DNA of 64,000 bases from Aquimarina algiphila (lineage in GTDB: Bacteria; Bacteroidota; Bacteroidia; Flavobacteriales; Flavobacteriaceae). The notes under the pieces are model-generated. The model worked only from the letters and a program-made list of their open reading frames with translations, was not told where the DNA came from and did no database searches. Position numbers and translations under genes: made by a program. Shown here piece by piece: positions 44,158 through 53,824 of this stretch. Each line of letters begins with the position of its first letter. Positions within the stretch are counted from its first letter, which is position 1. Location of the stretch: positions 1 to 64,000 of the forward strand of contig NZ_VLNR01000024.1 in NCBI RefSeq assembly GCF_007489275.1, in the 5' to 3' direction.

Positions 44158-45741
44158 TTACTCTTCTTTAGAAAGCGATAATACTTTATTAATCATCGCA
44201 TCGTCTTTGTTTATAATTCTTTCAAATGCGTCTGTACCGAATAATTGTTGTGCCATAGTGGCTTTCAAATATTTTTTTAATTGTTCTTTATAATTCTTAA
44301 GCTGAATTTCTATCCCTCTTCTCCTTGCGTATTGTAAAAAGTCTTCTGCAAAAGTATCATCAACATCTATTTTTTCTTTGAATTCCTCCTCTGATAATTC
44401 ATTATAATATGATCTATTCTTATCTAATTCTTCAAAGACATATCCTCCCATACGGCCAGAGCGCAACAAATAATCTAATGTTTCACCAACTCTCGTCGTA
44501 TCTTTACTTACAAATATATCGGGTATAATACCTCCTCCACCATAAACTGTTTTTCCTCCCGGAGTTTTAAACTTCAAAGAATCTGCTACCTGAATACTAT
44601 CTGCATTTTGTAATTCTCCATTTTTATAACGCTCCATATATTCATTAAAATACTCCTTATTTCCGTTAGCATATGGTTTTTGAATGGAGCGTCCTGTTGG
44701 AGTATAATATCTAGAAATTGTAAGTCGTATAGCGCTACCATCTCCTAAGGCCATTTCTCTTTGTACAAGTCCTTTTCCGTATGAACGTCTACCCACAATC
44801 AGACCTCTATCATTATCCTGAATTGCACCTGCAAAAATCTCGCTAGCAGAAGCAGAGTTTTCATTAAGTAAGACATATACTTTACCTTGTTCAAAACTTC
44901 CTTTATTGGTTGCAAAATTATTTTCGATGGCTCCTTTTTTATTTTTAGTAAACATAATAAGAACATCATCTTTTAAGAACTCATCTGCCATTTTTAATGC
45001 TGGAGCTATAAATCCTCCTCCATTATCACGAAGATCAATCACTAAACTCTCTGCACCATCATCCAGAAGTTTATCCATTGCAACTTTAAATTCTTTATAC
45101 GTAGTCTCTGCAAAGCGGTTTATTTTTACATATCCCAGATTATTATCAAGCATATAAGAAGCATCCACACTTTGAAGAGGTACTCTTCCTCTTTTTACAA
45201 CCACATCAAATACGCCTGTACCTTTTCTATAGACTCTAAGTTGTACTTGGCTATTTAATTCTCCTTTTAGTTTATTAGCTAATCCTTCTCGTATTAATCC
45301 TTCTCCAAACAAGGTGTCATTATCAGCCATTAATATCCTATCGCCTGCCTTTATTCCAGATTTTTCGCTTGGCCCTCCCTTAATCGTATTAATTACAGAG
45401 ATGGTATCTCGATATGGATAATAGCTTACGCCAATTCCGATAAAATCTCCTTGCATACTTTCTGTTATACCCTCTAATTCTTCTGGTGGTATATATACAG
45501 AATGAGGATCTAAATTCTCTAATATTCTATTCACCGTGACCTCTACGATACTATCTGTATTAATTTCGTCTACATATTCATAATCTATATAATCAATAAG
45601 TCTATTGAGTTTTTCTTTTTTGGCATTATAAGAAAATAGCTTAGCTGAAGGATTGGTAAAATCAAGTTTGCTGCCTAAAAACACACCTACTCCAACCGCC
45701 AAACCTAAAAACAAAGGCAAGTATTTTTTTGAATATCCCAT
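44158..45741 (-). CDS. S41 family C-terminal processing protease
   Basis: 527 residues: an N-terminal membrane anchor (YLPLFLGLAVGVGVFLG), a helical segment (LENLDPHSVYIPPEEL), a PDZ domain (about 90-170, GIGVSYYPYRD, SGIKAGDRILMADND), and the S41 peptidase core. The catalytic Ser lies in ENSASASEIFAGAIQDNDRG and Lys in RRSYGKGLVQ, the Ser-Lys dyad of tail-specific proteases. It should cut C-termini of periplasmic proteins. Its ATG overlaps the last base of the upstream deaminase stop codon, so the two are coupled. Confidence 0.94.
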   Translation of the reverse strand: MGYSKKYLPLFLGLAVGVGVFLGSKLDFTNPSAKLFSYNAKKEKLNRLIDYIDYEYVDEINTDSIVEVTVNRILENLDPHSVYIPPEELEGITESMQGDFIGIGVSYYPYRDTISVINTIKGGPSEKSGIKAGDRILMADNDTLFGEGLIREGLANKLKGELNSQVQLRVYRKGTGVFDVVVKRGRVPLQSVDASYMLDNNLGYVKINRFAETTYKEFKVAMDKLLDDGAESLVIDLRDNGGGFIAPALKMADEFLKDDVLIMFTKNKKGAIENNFATNKGSFEQGKVYVLLNENSASASEIFAGAIQDNDRGLIVGRRSYGKGLVQREMALGDGSAIRLTISRYYTPTGRSIQKPYANGNKEYFNEYMERYKNGELQNADSIQVADSLKFKTPGGKTVYGGGGIIPDIFVSKDTTRVGETLDYLLRSGRMGGYVFEELDKNRSYYNELSEEEFKEKIDVDDTFAEDFLQYARRRGIEIQLKNYKEQLKKYLKATMAQQLFGTDAFERIINKDDAMINKVLSLSKEE

Positions 45742-46172
45742 TATTCGTCTAAATCCGTAATCTTTTCTATTTCTACTCCAGCTTTAGCAAGAAAGCTTAA
45801 ACCAGAATTATCTTTATAATCAATCTGATACACTATACGTTTTATTCCCGCCTGGTGAATCAATTTACTACATTCCTTACATGGTGATAGTGTAATATAA
45901 AGCGTTGCTCCTTTACAAGATTGTGTCGATGACGCTACCTTAGAAATTGCATTTGCTTCTGCATGCAACACATACCACTTTGTATATCCTTCTTCGTCTT
46001 CACACGGATTTTCAAAACCTGTTGGGGTTCCATTAAATCCATCTGAAATAATCATCCTATCCTTTACAATAACCGCACCAACTTTTTTTCGTTCGCAATG
46101 GGATAATTTCCCCCATTCTCTTGCTATTCTTAGATAGGCTTTATCGTACTTAAGCTGTTTTTTATTTGGCAT
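45741..46172 (-). CDS. ComEB-like dCMP/cytidine deaminase family protein
   Basis: 143 residues from the ATG at 46170-46172; the longer frame uses a TTG. The zinc site is complete: HAEANAIS and PCKECSKLI, with CERKKVGAVIVKD at the N-terminus as in deoxycytidylate deaminases. It would turn dCMP into dUMP for dTTP synthesis. The first gene of the unit with the S41 protease. Confidence 0.92.
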   Translation of the reverse strand: MPNKKQLKYDKAYLRIAREWGKLSHCERKKVGAVIVKDRMIISDGFNGTPTGFENPCEDEEGYTKWYVLHAEANAISKVASSTQSCKGATLYITLSPCKECSKLIHQAGIKRIVYQIDYKDNSGLSFLAKAGVEIEKITDLDE

Positions 46173-46262
46173 AGGGTAGAATAACTGATGTACTGATAAC
46201 AATCAAAATACGAATATATTATTACGATGTGGCAAATACAACCATAAATGTTACTTATTTAT

Positions 46263-46844
46263 TTACCAAATTTTATTTGCCATAAGCATTGGGATTACCA
46301 TTCCGATAACTATCGAAGATACTACAAGAATCCAATCCCGTTTAGAAAACCTTAAAACTGTTAGTGCTATAAAACTTATAATAAAAACAATTAAAACAAT
46401 CAAGATTTGTGCAACTTCTACTCCTAAGGAGAATCCAATAATGCTTAAAAACTTAGAACCAAACCCACTACTCATTTTAAAGAAGCTCGAAAAACCTAAA
46501 CCATGAACTATTCCAAATATTAGTGTAACAACATAAAAAATACTAATTCCACTGTTAGAAGGTGTTTTATTTGCTCTCATTACATTAAATATACCCGTAA
46601 CCAAAATGGTAGCAAGAATCATAAATTCTATTAGATTTCTATTTACCGATATTGCACCATACGTTACTAAGAACATAGATATAGTATGCCCTAATGTAAA
46701 AATGGTGACTAGTATTAAAACACGTTTCCAGTGGTTTGCATTATATACTAAAGTTAACAAGATAAAAAACAGTACATGATCATATGCATTTAGATCTAGT
46801 ACGTGTTTAAAGGCTAGTTGTATATTAAACCAAAATTCTGACAT
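46263..46844 (-). CDS. HupE/UreJ family membrane protein
   Basis: 193 residues, six to seven helices. The family His-rich motifs are present: KHVLDLNAYDHVLFF at the start, FTLGHTISMF in the middle and FGIVHGLGFSSFF later. HupE and UreJ proteins are linked to nickel or cobalt uptake for hydrogenase or urease, but many Bacteroidota have this version without those enzymes, and none are in the window. Metal transport is therefore only a guess. Stands alone. Confidence 0.88.
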   Translation of the reverse strand: MSEFWFNIQLAFKHVLDLNAYDHVLFFILLTLVYNANHWKRVLILVTIFTLGHTISMFLVTYGAISVNRNLIEFMILATILVTGIFNVMRANKTPSNSGISIFYVVTLIFGIVHGLGFSSFFKMSSGFGSKFLSIIGFSLGVEVAQILIVLIVFIISFIALTVLRFSKRDWILVVSSIVIGMVIPMLMANKIW

Positions 46845-46961
46845 ATTTTTTTGGGTTTTTTAGGTATGGGACTAATGTACAATTAAATACAATAATGAAG
46901 AAATATGAAAAAAATTCTTACCAAAAAATTAAGAGATTTACCATTGATAAAACACCAAGTG

Positions 46962-47003
46962 AAAAGCCTCAAGAATCTTTATTCTTGAGGCTTTTTTTTA
47001 ATG
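46962..47003. terminator. Terminator hairpin downstream of the outer-membrane protein gene
   Basis: AAAAGCCTCAAGAAT (46962-46976) pairs with ATTCTTGAGGCTTTT (46981-46995) around CTTT. The longer T-run lies on the plus-strand side, but the hairpin also follows the minus-strand gene at 47042. Confidence 0.75.
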
Positions 47004-47041
47004 CACACCTATTTCTTTCTTGAATTACAAAAGACCTAATT

Positions 47042-48265
47042 TTAAAATAACGTATATCCTAAAATAACAGAGAATGATTTGTAATTATAGCTTTGCGCAT
47101 TGAATCGCCCGTATATTTCACGACCAGTTGCAAATCTTGTTTCTATACTATATTTATTATTATATTTAAAACCAACACCTCCAATTACATTAGTTCTAGA
47201 CTCCAGATCAAAGGATGTTGGATCAGCAGCATTAATCTGTATCGAATATGTTGAATCAAATTCAAAATCTAATACATAAGCTACATTCACAAACAACTTA
47301 GACTTATCATTCAAAAAGAAATAATGTCGTGCACCTATGGGTAGTTCAATAGACTTGTATTCTACCTTATAATTCCGAATTGTTGGCGTTCCTGTAAAGG
47401 AAGGATTTGTTTCTGTTTCTATATTAGAATCATACGATTGGTATGTAGGCTCTATAAATATTGCCCATTTACCTTTATTAAACGGTAAGACAAACTCAGC
47501 CTCGACACCGAGTTTAAAAGTCGTTTTATTTTCAAAATCACCTACATTACTAGAAGTCCTATTTCTATATGGTAAAGATGCGAAACCAATCCCTGGTTTG
47601 ATACTTAGGTTAAATAAGTCTCGATCCTCTCTTTTTTGAATGTTTACAAAACTTGGATCTATGCAGGTATTATATTTTGTGAAATATTTTATTAGGCTTT
47701 TTCTTTTGTATTCAGTTTTTGCAGCTTCACTTTCTTCTATATTATCACATCGTACATCTGTCCAAAGTTGTTGTTTATATCGATTATTCTTATCAATTTG
47801 AATACTGGACACCCTATATACTTTATAAATTAATTGCTGGATATTATCATCTCCTACATTATAAAAATATCTTCTTAGATTCCCATCTTCATATAAGTAC
47901 AAATTAGCCTCTCCTTTAACCAAATGTTTTAAAAAAAGTGTTTCTTCTTTAAATTCAGGGTTTTTATTGTCACTTAACTTCTTCAAATCTTTACTTGACC
48001 TATCTATATCTATAGTTACTCTTATATATCTTAAATCTGAGACAGCAAATTCTTTAATATTTTTTATATACCCTGTTTTGGCTTTGGCATCTTCTGTTAT
48101 TTTATATTGAATTTGGGTAGGATTATCATGCCAATCGATATTTTTAATTAGACATTCTGTCTTTGATCCATTATTATCTATAAAATATCCTTTTTCAAAT
48201 TTAATTTGAGCATATCCTGTAACACTAAGGATCATTAATAAAAGTAAAAGTGGTAGTTTTTTCAT
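47042..48265 (-). CDS. Outer-membrane beta-barrel protein
   Basis: 407 residues from the ATG at 48263-48265, chosen because it opens a signal peptide (KKLPLLLLLMILSVTGYAQ). The first 200 residues form a charged domain (FIDNNGSKTECLIKNIDWHD). The C-terminal half is a barrel of alternating strands (GVEAEFVLPFNKGKWAIFIE, ELPIGARHYFFLNDKSKLFV, YNYKSFSVILGYTLF) ending in Phe, as outer-membrane proteins do. This arrangement is common and unnamed in flavobacteria. Function unknown. Confidence 0.82.
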   Translation of the reverse strand: MKKLPLLLLLMILSVTGYAQIKFEKGYFIDNNGSKTECLIKNIDWHDNPTQIQYKITEDAKAKTGYIKNIKEFAVSDLRYIRVTIDIDRSSKDLKKLSDNKNPEFKEETLFLKHLVKGEANLYLYEDGNLRRYFYNVGDDNIQQLIYKVYRVSSIQIDKNNRYKQQLWTDVRCDNIEESEAAKTEYKRKSLIKYFTKYNTCIDPSFVNIQKREDRDLFNLSIKPGIGFASLPYRNRTSSNVGDFENKTTFKLGVEAEFVLPFNKGKWAIFIEPTYQSYDSNIETETNPSFTGTPTIRNYKVEYKSIELPIGARHYFFLNDKSKLFVNVAYVLDFEFDSTYSIQINAADPTSFDLESRTNVIGGVGFKYNNKYSIETRFATGREIYGRFNAQSYNYKSFSVILGYTLF

Positions 48266-48605
48266 TTCAATGTTTAGTTTCTGTTTCTTCTCCAAAATTA
48301 TTATACAAAACTGGGTCCTATTTGACCTAGCAATTGCAACAATACAAACTAGTAGTTTCATTTTTTGATACTGGAAGAAAAAATAATCCTAAATAATTAT
48401 AATCAACCAACAAAAAGACTCTAAGTTCATTATTATGAGAACCTTATGGTTGTATTAAAATTTTTATTTTTTTTGGGGTGTTTCCCCTGTGTCTGAAATA
48501 AATAAAATACTTACATTTATTCCTCTAGATAAATTAACCAACATATTATACTTTCAAAGAAAGTATTTTGAATGGATACCGTAGCAGAAACACAAAAAAA
48601 CATAA

Positions 48606-48977
48606 ATGAAAATTAATACTATTCTTCAGATCGTTGCTCTCGTATTTTTGGTCATTATTGGATATATATCTTTTAATTCTGGATCCAATTGGAAAATTAT
48701 AAAATCAGAATTGGATAGAGCTCGAGAAGAATTAAAAATCTCAAAAGATACTTTAGCTGCTACCAAAATCAATTTACAAAAATCTCTAAAAGAAATAAAC
48801 AAATTGAAACTTCAAAAAGATCTTGTAACCCATAAACGAGATTCTTTATTACTAGATTTTGGAGAGAAAAATGCAATAGATTGGGACCATAAAATGAAAC
48901 TCCAAGATTCATTAAAGAAAATTCAGGACAAAATAACTGTAGAAACAAAATTGTTAGACAGCTTATTTGGCTTATAA
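48606..48977 (+). CDS. Membrane-anchored coiled-coil protein
   Basis: 123 residues: an N-terminal membrane helix (ILQIVALVFLVIIGYISF), then a continuous coiled coil (LDRAREELKISKDTLAATKI, LQKDLVTHKRDSLLL) without a catalytic domain. It lies 43 bp before another coiled-coil protein in the same direction; the two may form one complex. No family recognised. Confidence 0.7.
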   Translation: MKINTILQIVALVFLVIIGYISFNSGSNWKIIKSELDRAREELKISKDTLAATKINLQKSLKEINKLKLQKDLVTHKRDSLLLDFGEKNAIDWDHKMKLQDSLKKIQDKITVETKLLDSLFGL

Positions 48978-49020
48978 ACTCTATATAGAATAAAGTCTAT
49001 CACTCATAATTCTTAGCATC

Positions 49021-49584
49021 ATGAAAAAATTCTATTTACTTACCTTTTTGATATTCTCCATTTCGATCTCTTATAGTCAAGATCTGCTTGTAGTAGAGTT
49101 AGATTCTATAAAGGCCTATGAAATCCCTGCATCTTATGCTAACCGCAAAGGGGTACCGTATTTGGCAAAAAAAGATGTCCCTTATATTTTTAGAACATCA
49201 GACATTTATTTAATGAATTCTATTTCTTATGAGACAATGAAAAGAATTTATCAAGGGATGAAAGACAAGGATACCGTTACAGAGGCTATACTCAAAAACT
49301 ATACAGCAACACTAAGACGTAATGTAGAATTAGAAAATCAATTAAAATCCAATTTTGCAAAAAGCGACAGTTTAGATCAGATTGTTTATCAAAAAACTCA
49401 AGCTACCTTAATTAATACCCAAAGGGCGTTAGATTATACCGTAAACAGCTTAGAAAAGGCAACTAATAGTCTTGAAATCGTAGAAAAAAGTACTAAAAGA
49501 CAACGAAGAAAAAGTGCTTTTGAAAAAGTGCTCTATGCTATTGGAGGTGTAGGAATAGGAGTCTTAGTTGGTGTATCTCTTTAA
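49021..49584 (+). CDS. Exported coiled-coil protein with C-terminal helix
   Basis: 187 residues: signal peptide (KKFYLLTFLIFSISISYSQ), a folded part with a YANRKGVPYLAKKDVPYIFR segment, a long coiled coil (about 90-160), and a C-terminal hydrophobic helix (VLYAIGGVGIGVLVGVSL). It looks like an envelope-associated coiled coil, structurally like phage-spanin or holin-accessory proteins, but without other phage genes nearby. Probably co-transcribed with the preceding gene. Function unknown. Confidence 0.7.
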   Translation: MKKFYLLTFLIFSISISYSQDLLVVELDSIKAYEIPASYANRKGVPYLAKKDVPYIFRTSDIYLMNSISYETMKRIYQGMKDKDTVTEAILKNYTATLRRNVELENQLKSNFAKSDSLDQIVYQKTQATLINTQRALDYTVNSLEKATNSLEIVEKSTKRQRRKSAFEKVLYAIGGVGIGVLVGVSL

Positions 49585-49612
49585 TGAAATTGATATCGAT
49601 TCTATCTATATC

Positions 49613-50149
49613 CTAGATTCCGGTTTTGAAATTATCAATACTTACCTTGTTCCTTTCTTTATGATATTCTTTTAACCGATCTTCTCCTTGCTTCTCTGCC
49701 CAAGATTTAAGTTGCGTTCTTTCCTCTTTGAAATCCATAAAAGGAACGGCATACCCACATGATGTTTGTACTGTATCCACATTCATTTCAATAATTTGTC
49801 GAGAACCTAAAATTTTAGGAAATAAATCAATGTATTCATGATAAGATTCATCTCTTTGATGATGTATCTTAGCTTGTCCATAAAGTCTAAGAATAAGTGG
49901 TTTTCCTTCAAAAGAACAAAACAAAATTGTCATTCTGTTATTCTTTAATACATGTGCGGCTGTCTCATTTCCACTACCAGTAAGATTAAGCCACACTACT
50001 TTATTTGGTCCTAAAACACGAAATGTATCCATACCTTTAGGAGAAATATTTACTCGCCCTTCTGTCGCAGCAGTCCCAACAAAAAAAATCTTCTGATTCT
50101 TTATAAAAGTTTCAAATTCTGGGTTGATCTCATCAAATATCTTAGCCAT
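49613..50149 (-). CDS. Pyridoxamine 5'-phosphate oxidase family protein
   Basis: 178 residues with the split-barrel flavin-binding fold: FFVGTAATEGRVNISPKGMD, KVVWLNLTGSGNETAAHVLK, MTILFCSFEGKPLILRLYGQ. This subgroup of PNPOx-like proteins binds FMN or F420; it is not PdxH because the phosphate-binding residues of that enzyme are not evident. Reaction unknown. It is convergent with the preceding pair. Confidence 0.88.
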   Translation of the reverse strand: MAKIFDEINPEFETFIKNQKIFFVGTAATEGRVNISPKGMDTFRVLGPNKVVWLNLTGSGNETAAHVLKNNRMTILFCSFEGKPLILRLYGQAKIHHQRDESYHEYIDLFPKILGSRQIIEMNVDTVQTSCGYAVPFMDFKEERTQLKSWAEKQGEDRLKEYHKERNKVSIDNFKTGI

Positions 50150-50214
50150 TTTATCTTTTACGTATTACAACTCTTACTTCTATAAACATTAAACATTGAT
50201 TATGTTATCAATAT

Positions 50215-51423
50215 TTATAGCATCTCTTTAGTTATTGTAAAAGTAAATAAACTTCCTTCTCCTTCCTTAGAAGAAACAGTAATTTTCCCTCCCAGATTAC
50301 TAATAATTTTTTTGACCGTTGCTAATCCGATACCCGTTCCTACATTTCCATCTCTATCAGCTACTCCCACTACAGAAAAAAGCTCAAAAATTTTATCTAA
50401 ATGTTCTTGTGGAATACCATCAGCATTGTCTTTTACAGAAAACTCATAAAAATCCTTTGTATCTCTTAAATCAACCTCTACAATTATATTAGACTTTGTA
50501 TTATACTTAATTGCATTAGTAACAAGATTGATCAATATCTGCATAAGTGCAGCCCTATTAACTGTGAGTTCTTCTACGTCACTTTGAAAATTAAAAATAA
50601 CATTTCGTTCTGTATCAGTGATTCTTTTTAATTCATGCATTAAGACATCAAAAGCAACAGTTTCTTTTTTATGAATAATGAGATCATCACTCTTATAAAA
50701 CTTAAGAATACCATCGATATAATTTCTAAGAGAATACGAGGATGATTTTAGGTACTCCAAGTACTGTAAAGATTCTTTATTTAATGTATCTTTATTATCA
50801 TAGGCCAAAAGTTCGGTTAAAGAAATAATATTAGCTAACGGAGATTTAAGATCATGAGAAACAACACTTGCAAATTTCTTTAAATCTTCATTTCTACTTT
50901 TTAATTTATCTTGAATTTTTTGGAGTTTAAAATTCTGATACCTCTGTTCAAACAAATTGATAACCTGTTTGGCCATAGATATTAATGCCTTTTGTTGTTC
51001 TTGAGTAAGTTTTCTGGGTTTATTATCGTACACACATAACATTCCTAATTTAAAACCATTTGAATCTACCAAAGGAGCCCCTGCATAAAAAATGGCTTGA
51101 TGTTCTGTAACCAAAGGGTTATTAAAAAAACGTTTGTCTTTTCTAGAATCCTCGATAATGGTAATCGTATCATTAGAATTAATTGCGTGACCACAAAATG
51201 AAATTTCTCTAGGGGATTCACTAAATGGGACTCCGTGATGTGATTTTAAAAAATTTCTGTCTTTATCTAATAACGTAATTAACGATATCGGAGCATCACA
51301 AATATAGGATACCAGCGAGGTTATATTATCATAATCTTCTTCTGGCAGTGTATCTAATAATTGATACTTTTCTACGGCTGCCAGACGTTCTTTTTCATTT
51401 TTCGGAATGCTTGGGGAAATCAT
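50215..51423 (-). CDS. GAF-domain sensor histidine kinase
   Basis: 402 residues, soluble. A GAF domain (about 20-165; CDAPISLITLLDKDRNFLKS, FCGHAINSNDTITIIEDSRK) is followed by a coiled coil, a HisKA domain with ASVVSHDLKSPLANI as the phospho-acceptor, and a HATPase (NLVTNAIKYN, VKDNADGIP, GTGIGLATVKKI). It senses a small molecule or redox state in the cytoplasm. No receiver protein is adjacent, so the partner is elsewhere. Confidence 0.92.
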   Translation of the reverse strand: MISPSIPKNEKERLAAVEKYQLLDTLPEEDYDNITSLVSYICDAPISLITLLDKDRNFLKSHHGVPFSESPREISFCGHAINSNDTITIIEDSRKDKRFFNNPLVTEHQAIFYAGAPLVDSNGFKLGMLCVYDNKPRKLTQEQQKALISMAKQVINLFEQRYQNFKLQKIQDKLKSRNEDLKKFASVVSHDLKSPLANIISLTELLAYDNKDTLNKESLQYLEYLKSSSYSLRNYIDGILKFYKSDDLIIHKKETVAFDVLMHELKRITDTERNVIFNFQSDVEELTVNRAALMQILINLVTNAIKYNTKSNIIVEVDLRDTKDFYEFSVKDNADGIPQEHLDKIFELFSVVGVADRDGNVGTGIGLATVKKIISNLGGKITVSSKEGEGSLFTFTITKEML

Positions 51424-51616
51424 AATACCGATACTTTAAAGTTAAATATACTACAAAGAACAGCTATCTAAATTAATCATTTAGTAATACATTAAAAAAA
51501 TGTTCTTTGGTAATATCAACTTAGTATACTTTTTTAGAGAAACATTACAGCAAAGTATATCGCTAAGGTCTTGTTTTTTGGTTTTAGCATATTAATCTTT
51601 TGTTAAAAAAACCTAT

Positions 51617-51652
51617 AAAATCACTACCATTATTATTAACGGTAGTGATTTT
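51617..51652. terminator. Intrinsic terminator after the tandem-ABM lipoprotein gene
   Basis: AAAATCACTACC (51617-51628) pairs with GGTAGTGATTTT (51641-51652) around a 12-nt loop. It lies 24 bp past the stop at 51676 on the minus strand. Confidence 0.7.
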
Positions 51653-51675
51653 AATCCCAAAAGTTCTTTATAAAA

Positions 51676-52455
51676 TTATAATATCGCTTCTCCAATAAAG
51701 AAAATTAGATTACTTAGTGAAGCATCTCGTTTAGGAAATAATGCCTGCATTCTTTGATCTGTTCCCATCTGTTTCATCCCTTCTGGTGAGTCAAAATAAA
51801 ACCTATGTATTTCATCAGGTTTTTCGACTCTTCCTTTTGACTCAAATGGAGCAATAAAGCGTTCAAAATGAGTCCCAAATTCAGGAATTATTTTACATGC
51901 TTCATCGTGATATTCTCCAAATTGCTTTCTATACTTCTCTCCTTCTTTAAAATACACTAAAGCAATACCGTATGTTTTGGTTTTGTCTCCTGTTTCTTTT
52001 TTAAATTTAAAATCAGTATTCTTACTAGTAAAGATCGAAATATCTTTAATAGATGGCATTGCAAATTCCTTTCTTACCTTCATGAACTCCTCGTCCTGAT
52101 TAAACTTATTAAAGACTTCAATACTTGGATAAGATGCAAAATGTATTTCGTCTGGTAATTCAACATCTCCTTTTACCAACATTTTAGGCTTAATAATTCG
52201 TTCTATCTTACCCCCATATTGTTCTAGTATGGCCGCTCCCCTTCTCTTATACTCTTCAAATTTTTCTTCTTGACCATCTTTAAGATATACCAAAGCAACA
52301 TTTATGATTTCTTCTTTTTTGGATATTGCCATTTCTTCTACTTTATTTTTTTTATTCGTTTTATGCAATGCTATGGTAGATGTTTCTGATTTCTTATTAC
52401 AAGACATTATCAATACCACTATTGCCAGACTTAAATTCAGTTTTAATACATTCAT
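51676..52455 (-). CDS. Lipoprotein with two ABM/DUF1330-like domains
   Basis: 259 residues. The signal peptide ends at a lipobox Cys (VVLIMSCNKKSE). Two tandem copies of a dimeric alpha-beta barrel follow: INVALVYLKDGQEEKFEEYK to DEIHFASYPSIEVFNKF, and YGIALVYFKEGEKYRKQFGE to DEIHRFYFDSPEGMKQM. They resemble DUF1330 or antibiotic-biosynthesis-monooxygenase domains. Whether it is an enzyme is not known. It follows the SRPBCC gene by one base, so it is part of the cluster led by SDR and AraC genes. Confidence 0.78.
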   Translation of the reverse strand: MNVLKLNLSLAIVVLIMSCNKKSETSTIALHKTNKKNKVEEMAISKKEEIINVALVYLKDGQEEKFEEYKRRGAAILEQYGGKIERIIKPKMLVKGDVELPDEIHFASYPSIEVFNKFNQDEEFMKVRKEFAMPSIKDISIFTSKNTDFKFKKETGDKTKTYGIALVYFKEGEKYRKQFGEYHDEACKIIPEFGTHFERFIAPFESKGRVEKPDEIHRFYFDSPEGMKQMGTDQRMQALFPKRDASLSNLIFFIGEAIL

Positions 52456-52456
52456 G

Positions 52457-52888
52457 TTATTGATTTTTTGAATTAATAAAAGTTTCCATGTCTTTTAAAC
52501 CCATTGTCCAAAGATTTCTAAATGCTTCCTGAGCAACTGGTGCGTTCTCCTTGTCAGCATCGAATGTTGCCGACCATTCTACTTCAGTCTTTTGATCAGA
52601 AATTGATTTTACTTTCATCGTTCCTACTATATTTTCTACGGGTAACATTTCCTGAGAAGGAATTCCATAAACAAAAGTTTTTGTCTCTGCATTAACCTCG
52701 ATAATATCTTCATCGAGTTTGGACCCATCATGAGTTTCGCAAAAGCGTTTTCCATCTGCTATGCGACAGGTTTTAATAAGCGATGCAAACCATTGATCTA
52801 CACCTTCAACTTTACTAATAACTTCCCATGCTTGTTGCGGAGTAACATTCATAGCATGGGTGATTTTTTGAGAAAACTTTTCCATCAT
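52457..52888 (-). CDS. SRPBCC/AHSA1 family protein
   Basis: 143 residues, a Bet v1-like fold with a deep ligand pocket. Landmarks: VTPQQAWEVISKVEGVDQWF near the start, EVEWSATFDAD, and the last helix NLWTMGLKDMETFINS. AHSA1-type proteins bind hydrophobic ligands. Two ATGs are adjacent at the start. The downstream lipoprotein begins one base later. Confidence 0.85.
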   Translation of the reverse strand: MMEKFSQKITHAMNVTPQQAWEVISKVEGVDQWFASLIKTCRIADGKRFCETHDGSKLDEDIIEVNAETKTFVYGIPSQEMLPVENIVGTMKVKSISDQKTEVEWSATFDADKENAPVAQEAFRNLWTMGLKDMETFINSKNQ

Positions 52889-52948
52889 ATATATTTTAAT
52901 AGTTAATATTGATGCAAAGTTGTTCTTAATTACAAGACATGTTTTTTG

Positions 52949-53815
52949 CTATTCGTTCAACATTTTGTGTTTTTGGTTCAATTTGTAAATTGAAGGGGAA
53001 ATACTAAATTTTTGTTTGAAAGATTTTGAGAAATGTGCTATATCATTAAAGCCACAATCATATGCAATATTAGAAATACTTAATTCTGAAATTAACAGAA
53101 GATCAGCAGCTCTATTCAAACGCTTATTTCTAATGTAATTATTGGGGCTATCATTATAGATTTTTTTAAACTTTCTTTTAAAAGATGACAGGCTTGTGTT
53201 GGTTAACATGGCTAAATCTGAAATATTTACTCCAGAAGAAAAAATATGTGCTTCAATGATTTCATTAAAACTAAATGAGTTTTCGATAAAAAGATTAGAT
53301 AGTATTTCTCTTATTTTTTGAGAGTTATCTGTTTGTAGTAAAAGAAGTATGATTTCTTTAAGTTTTAATACCAGGATATCTTCATTTACCATACTTGGGT
53401 TTTCAAAGTAAAAAAGAATACTATCGATATATTTCTTAATTAATACCAATGCTTCCAGTCTTACCATATTTGATCTTTCTGTGACGGTATACTTTTTCAA
53501 GAAAGAAGGTAAGGTAGTACCATAGGCTTTTTTTAGAATATCTGGATAAAAATGAACTGCAATAGCCTCATAAGTACCCTCTTTTTTATCAGGTAACATT
53601 TTGGAAACAAAGTTACCGCACTTCATAAGTACAGATTCTCCTACCTTGATACGCAACTTTTTGGTTTCTGAAACAGCATCATATTCTCCTTCTATTACGT
53701 ATAAAAAACAGGCCTCATTGGGCATAGGATTAGGCTTATTAAAAGGCGGTTTAATCACCGCCTTTTCGAATAGTCTTTTATTATATAAATCCAATGTCTT
53801 ATGAGAAAGGATCAT
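52949..53815 (-). CDS. AraC family transcriptional regulator
   Basis: 288 residues. The N-terminal half is a cupin-like sensing domain (ACFLYVIEGEYDAVSETKKL), and the C-terminus holds two helix-turn-helix motifs (VNISDLAMLTNTSLSSFKRK, YNDSPNNYIRNKRLNRA, SISNIAYDCGFNDIAHFSKS). It follows the SDR gene by 9 bp and so responds to the same TetR-controlled promoter. It may regulate the SRPBCC/ABM genes downstream. Confidence 0.93.
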   Translation of the reverse strand: MILSHKTLDLYNKRLFEKAVIKPPFNKPNPMPNEACFLYVIEGEYDAVSETKKLRIKVGESVLMKCGNFVSKMLPDKKEGTYEAIAVHFYPDILKKAYGTTLPSFLKKYTVTERSNMVRLEALVLIKKYIDSILFYFENPSMVNEDILVLKLKEIILLLLQTDNSQKIREILSNLFIENSFSFNEIIEAHIFSSGVNISDLAMLTNTSLSSFKRKFKKIYNDSPNNYIRNKRLNRAADLLLISELSISNIAYDCGFNDIAHFSKSFKQKFSISPSIYKLNQKHKMLNE

Positions 53816-53824
53816 ATCACTTAC

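Noticed and set aside
46873..47026. A 41-codon plus-strand frame crossing the terminator at 46962
   Set aside because: It runs through a perfect terminator stem and has no ribosome-binding site or promoter; the coding appearance comes from the hairpin repeat.
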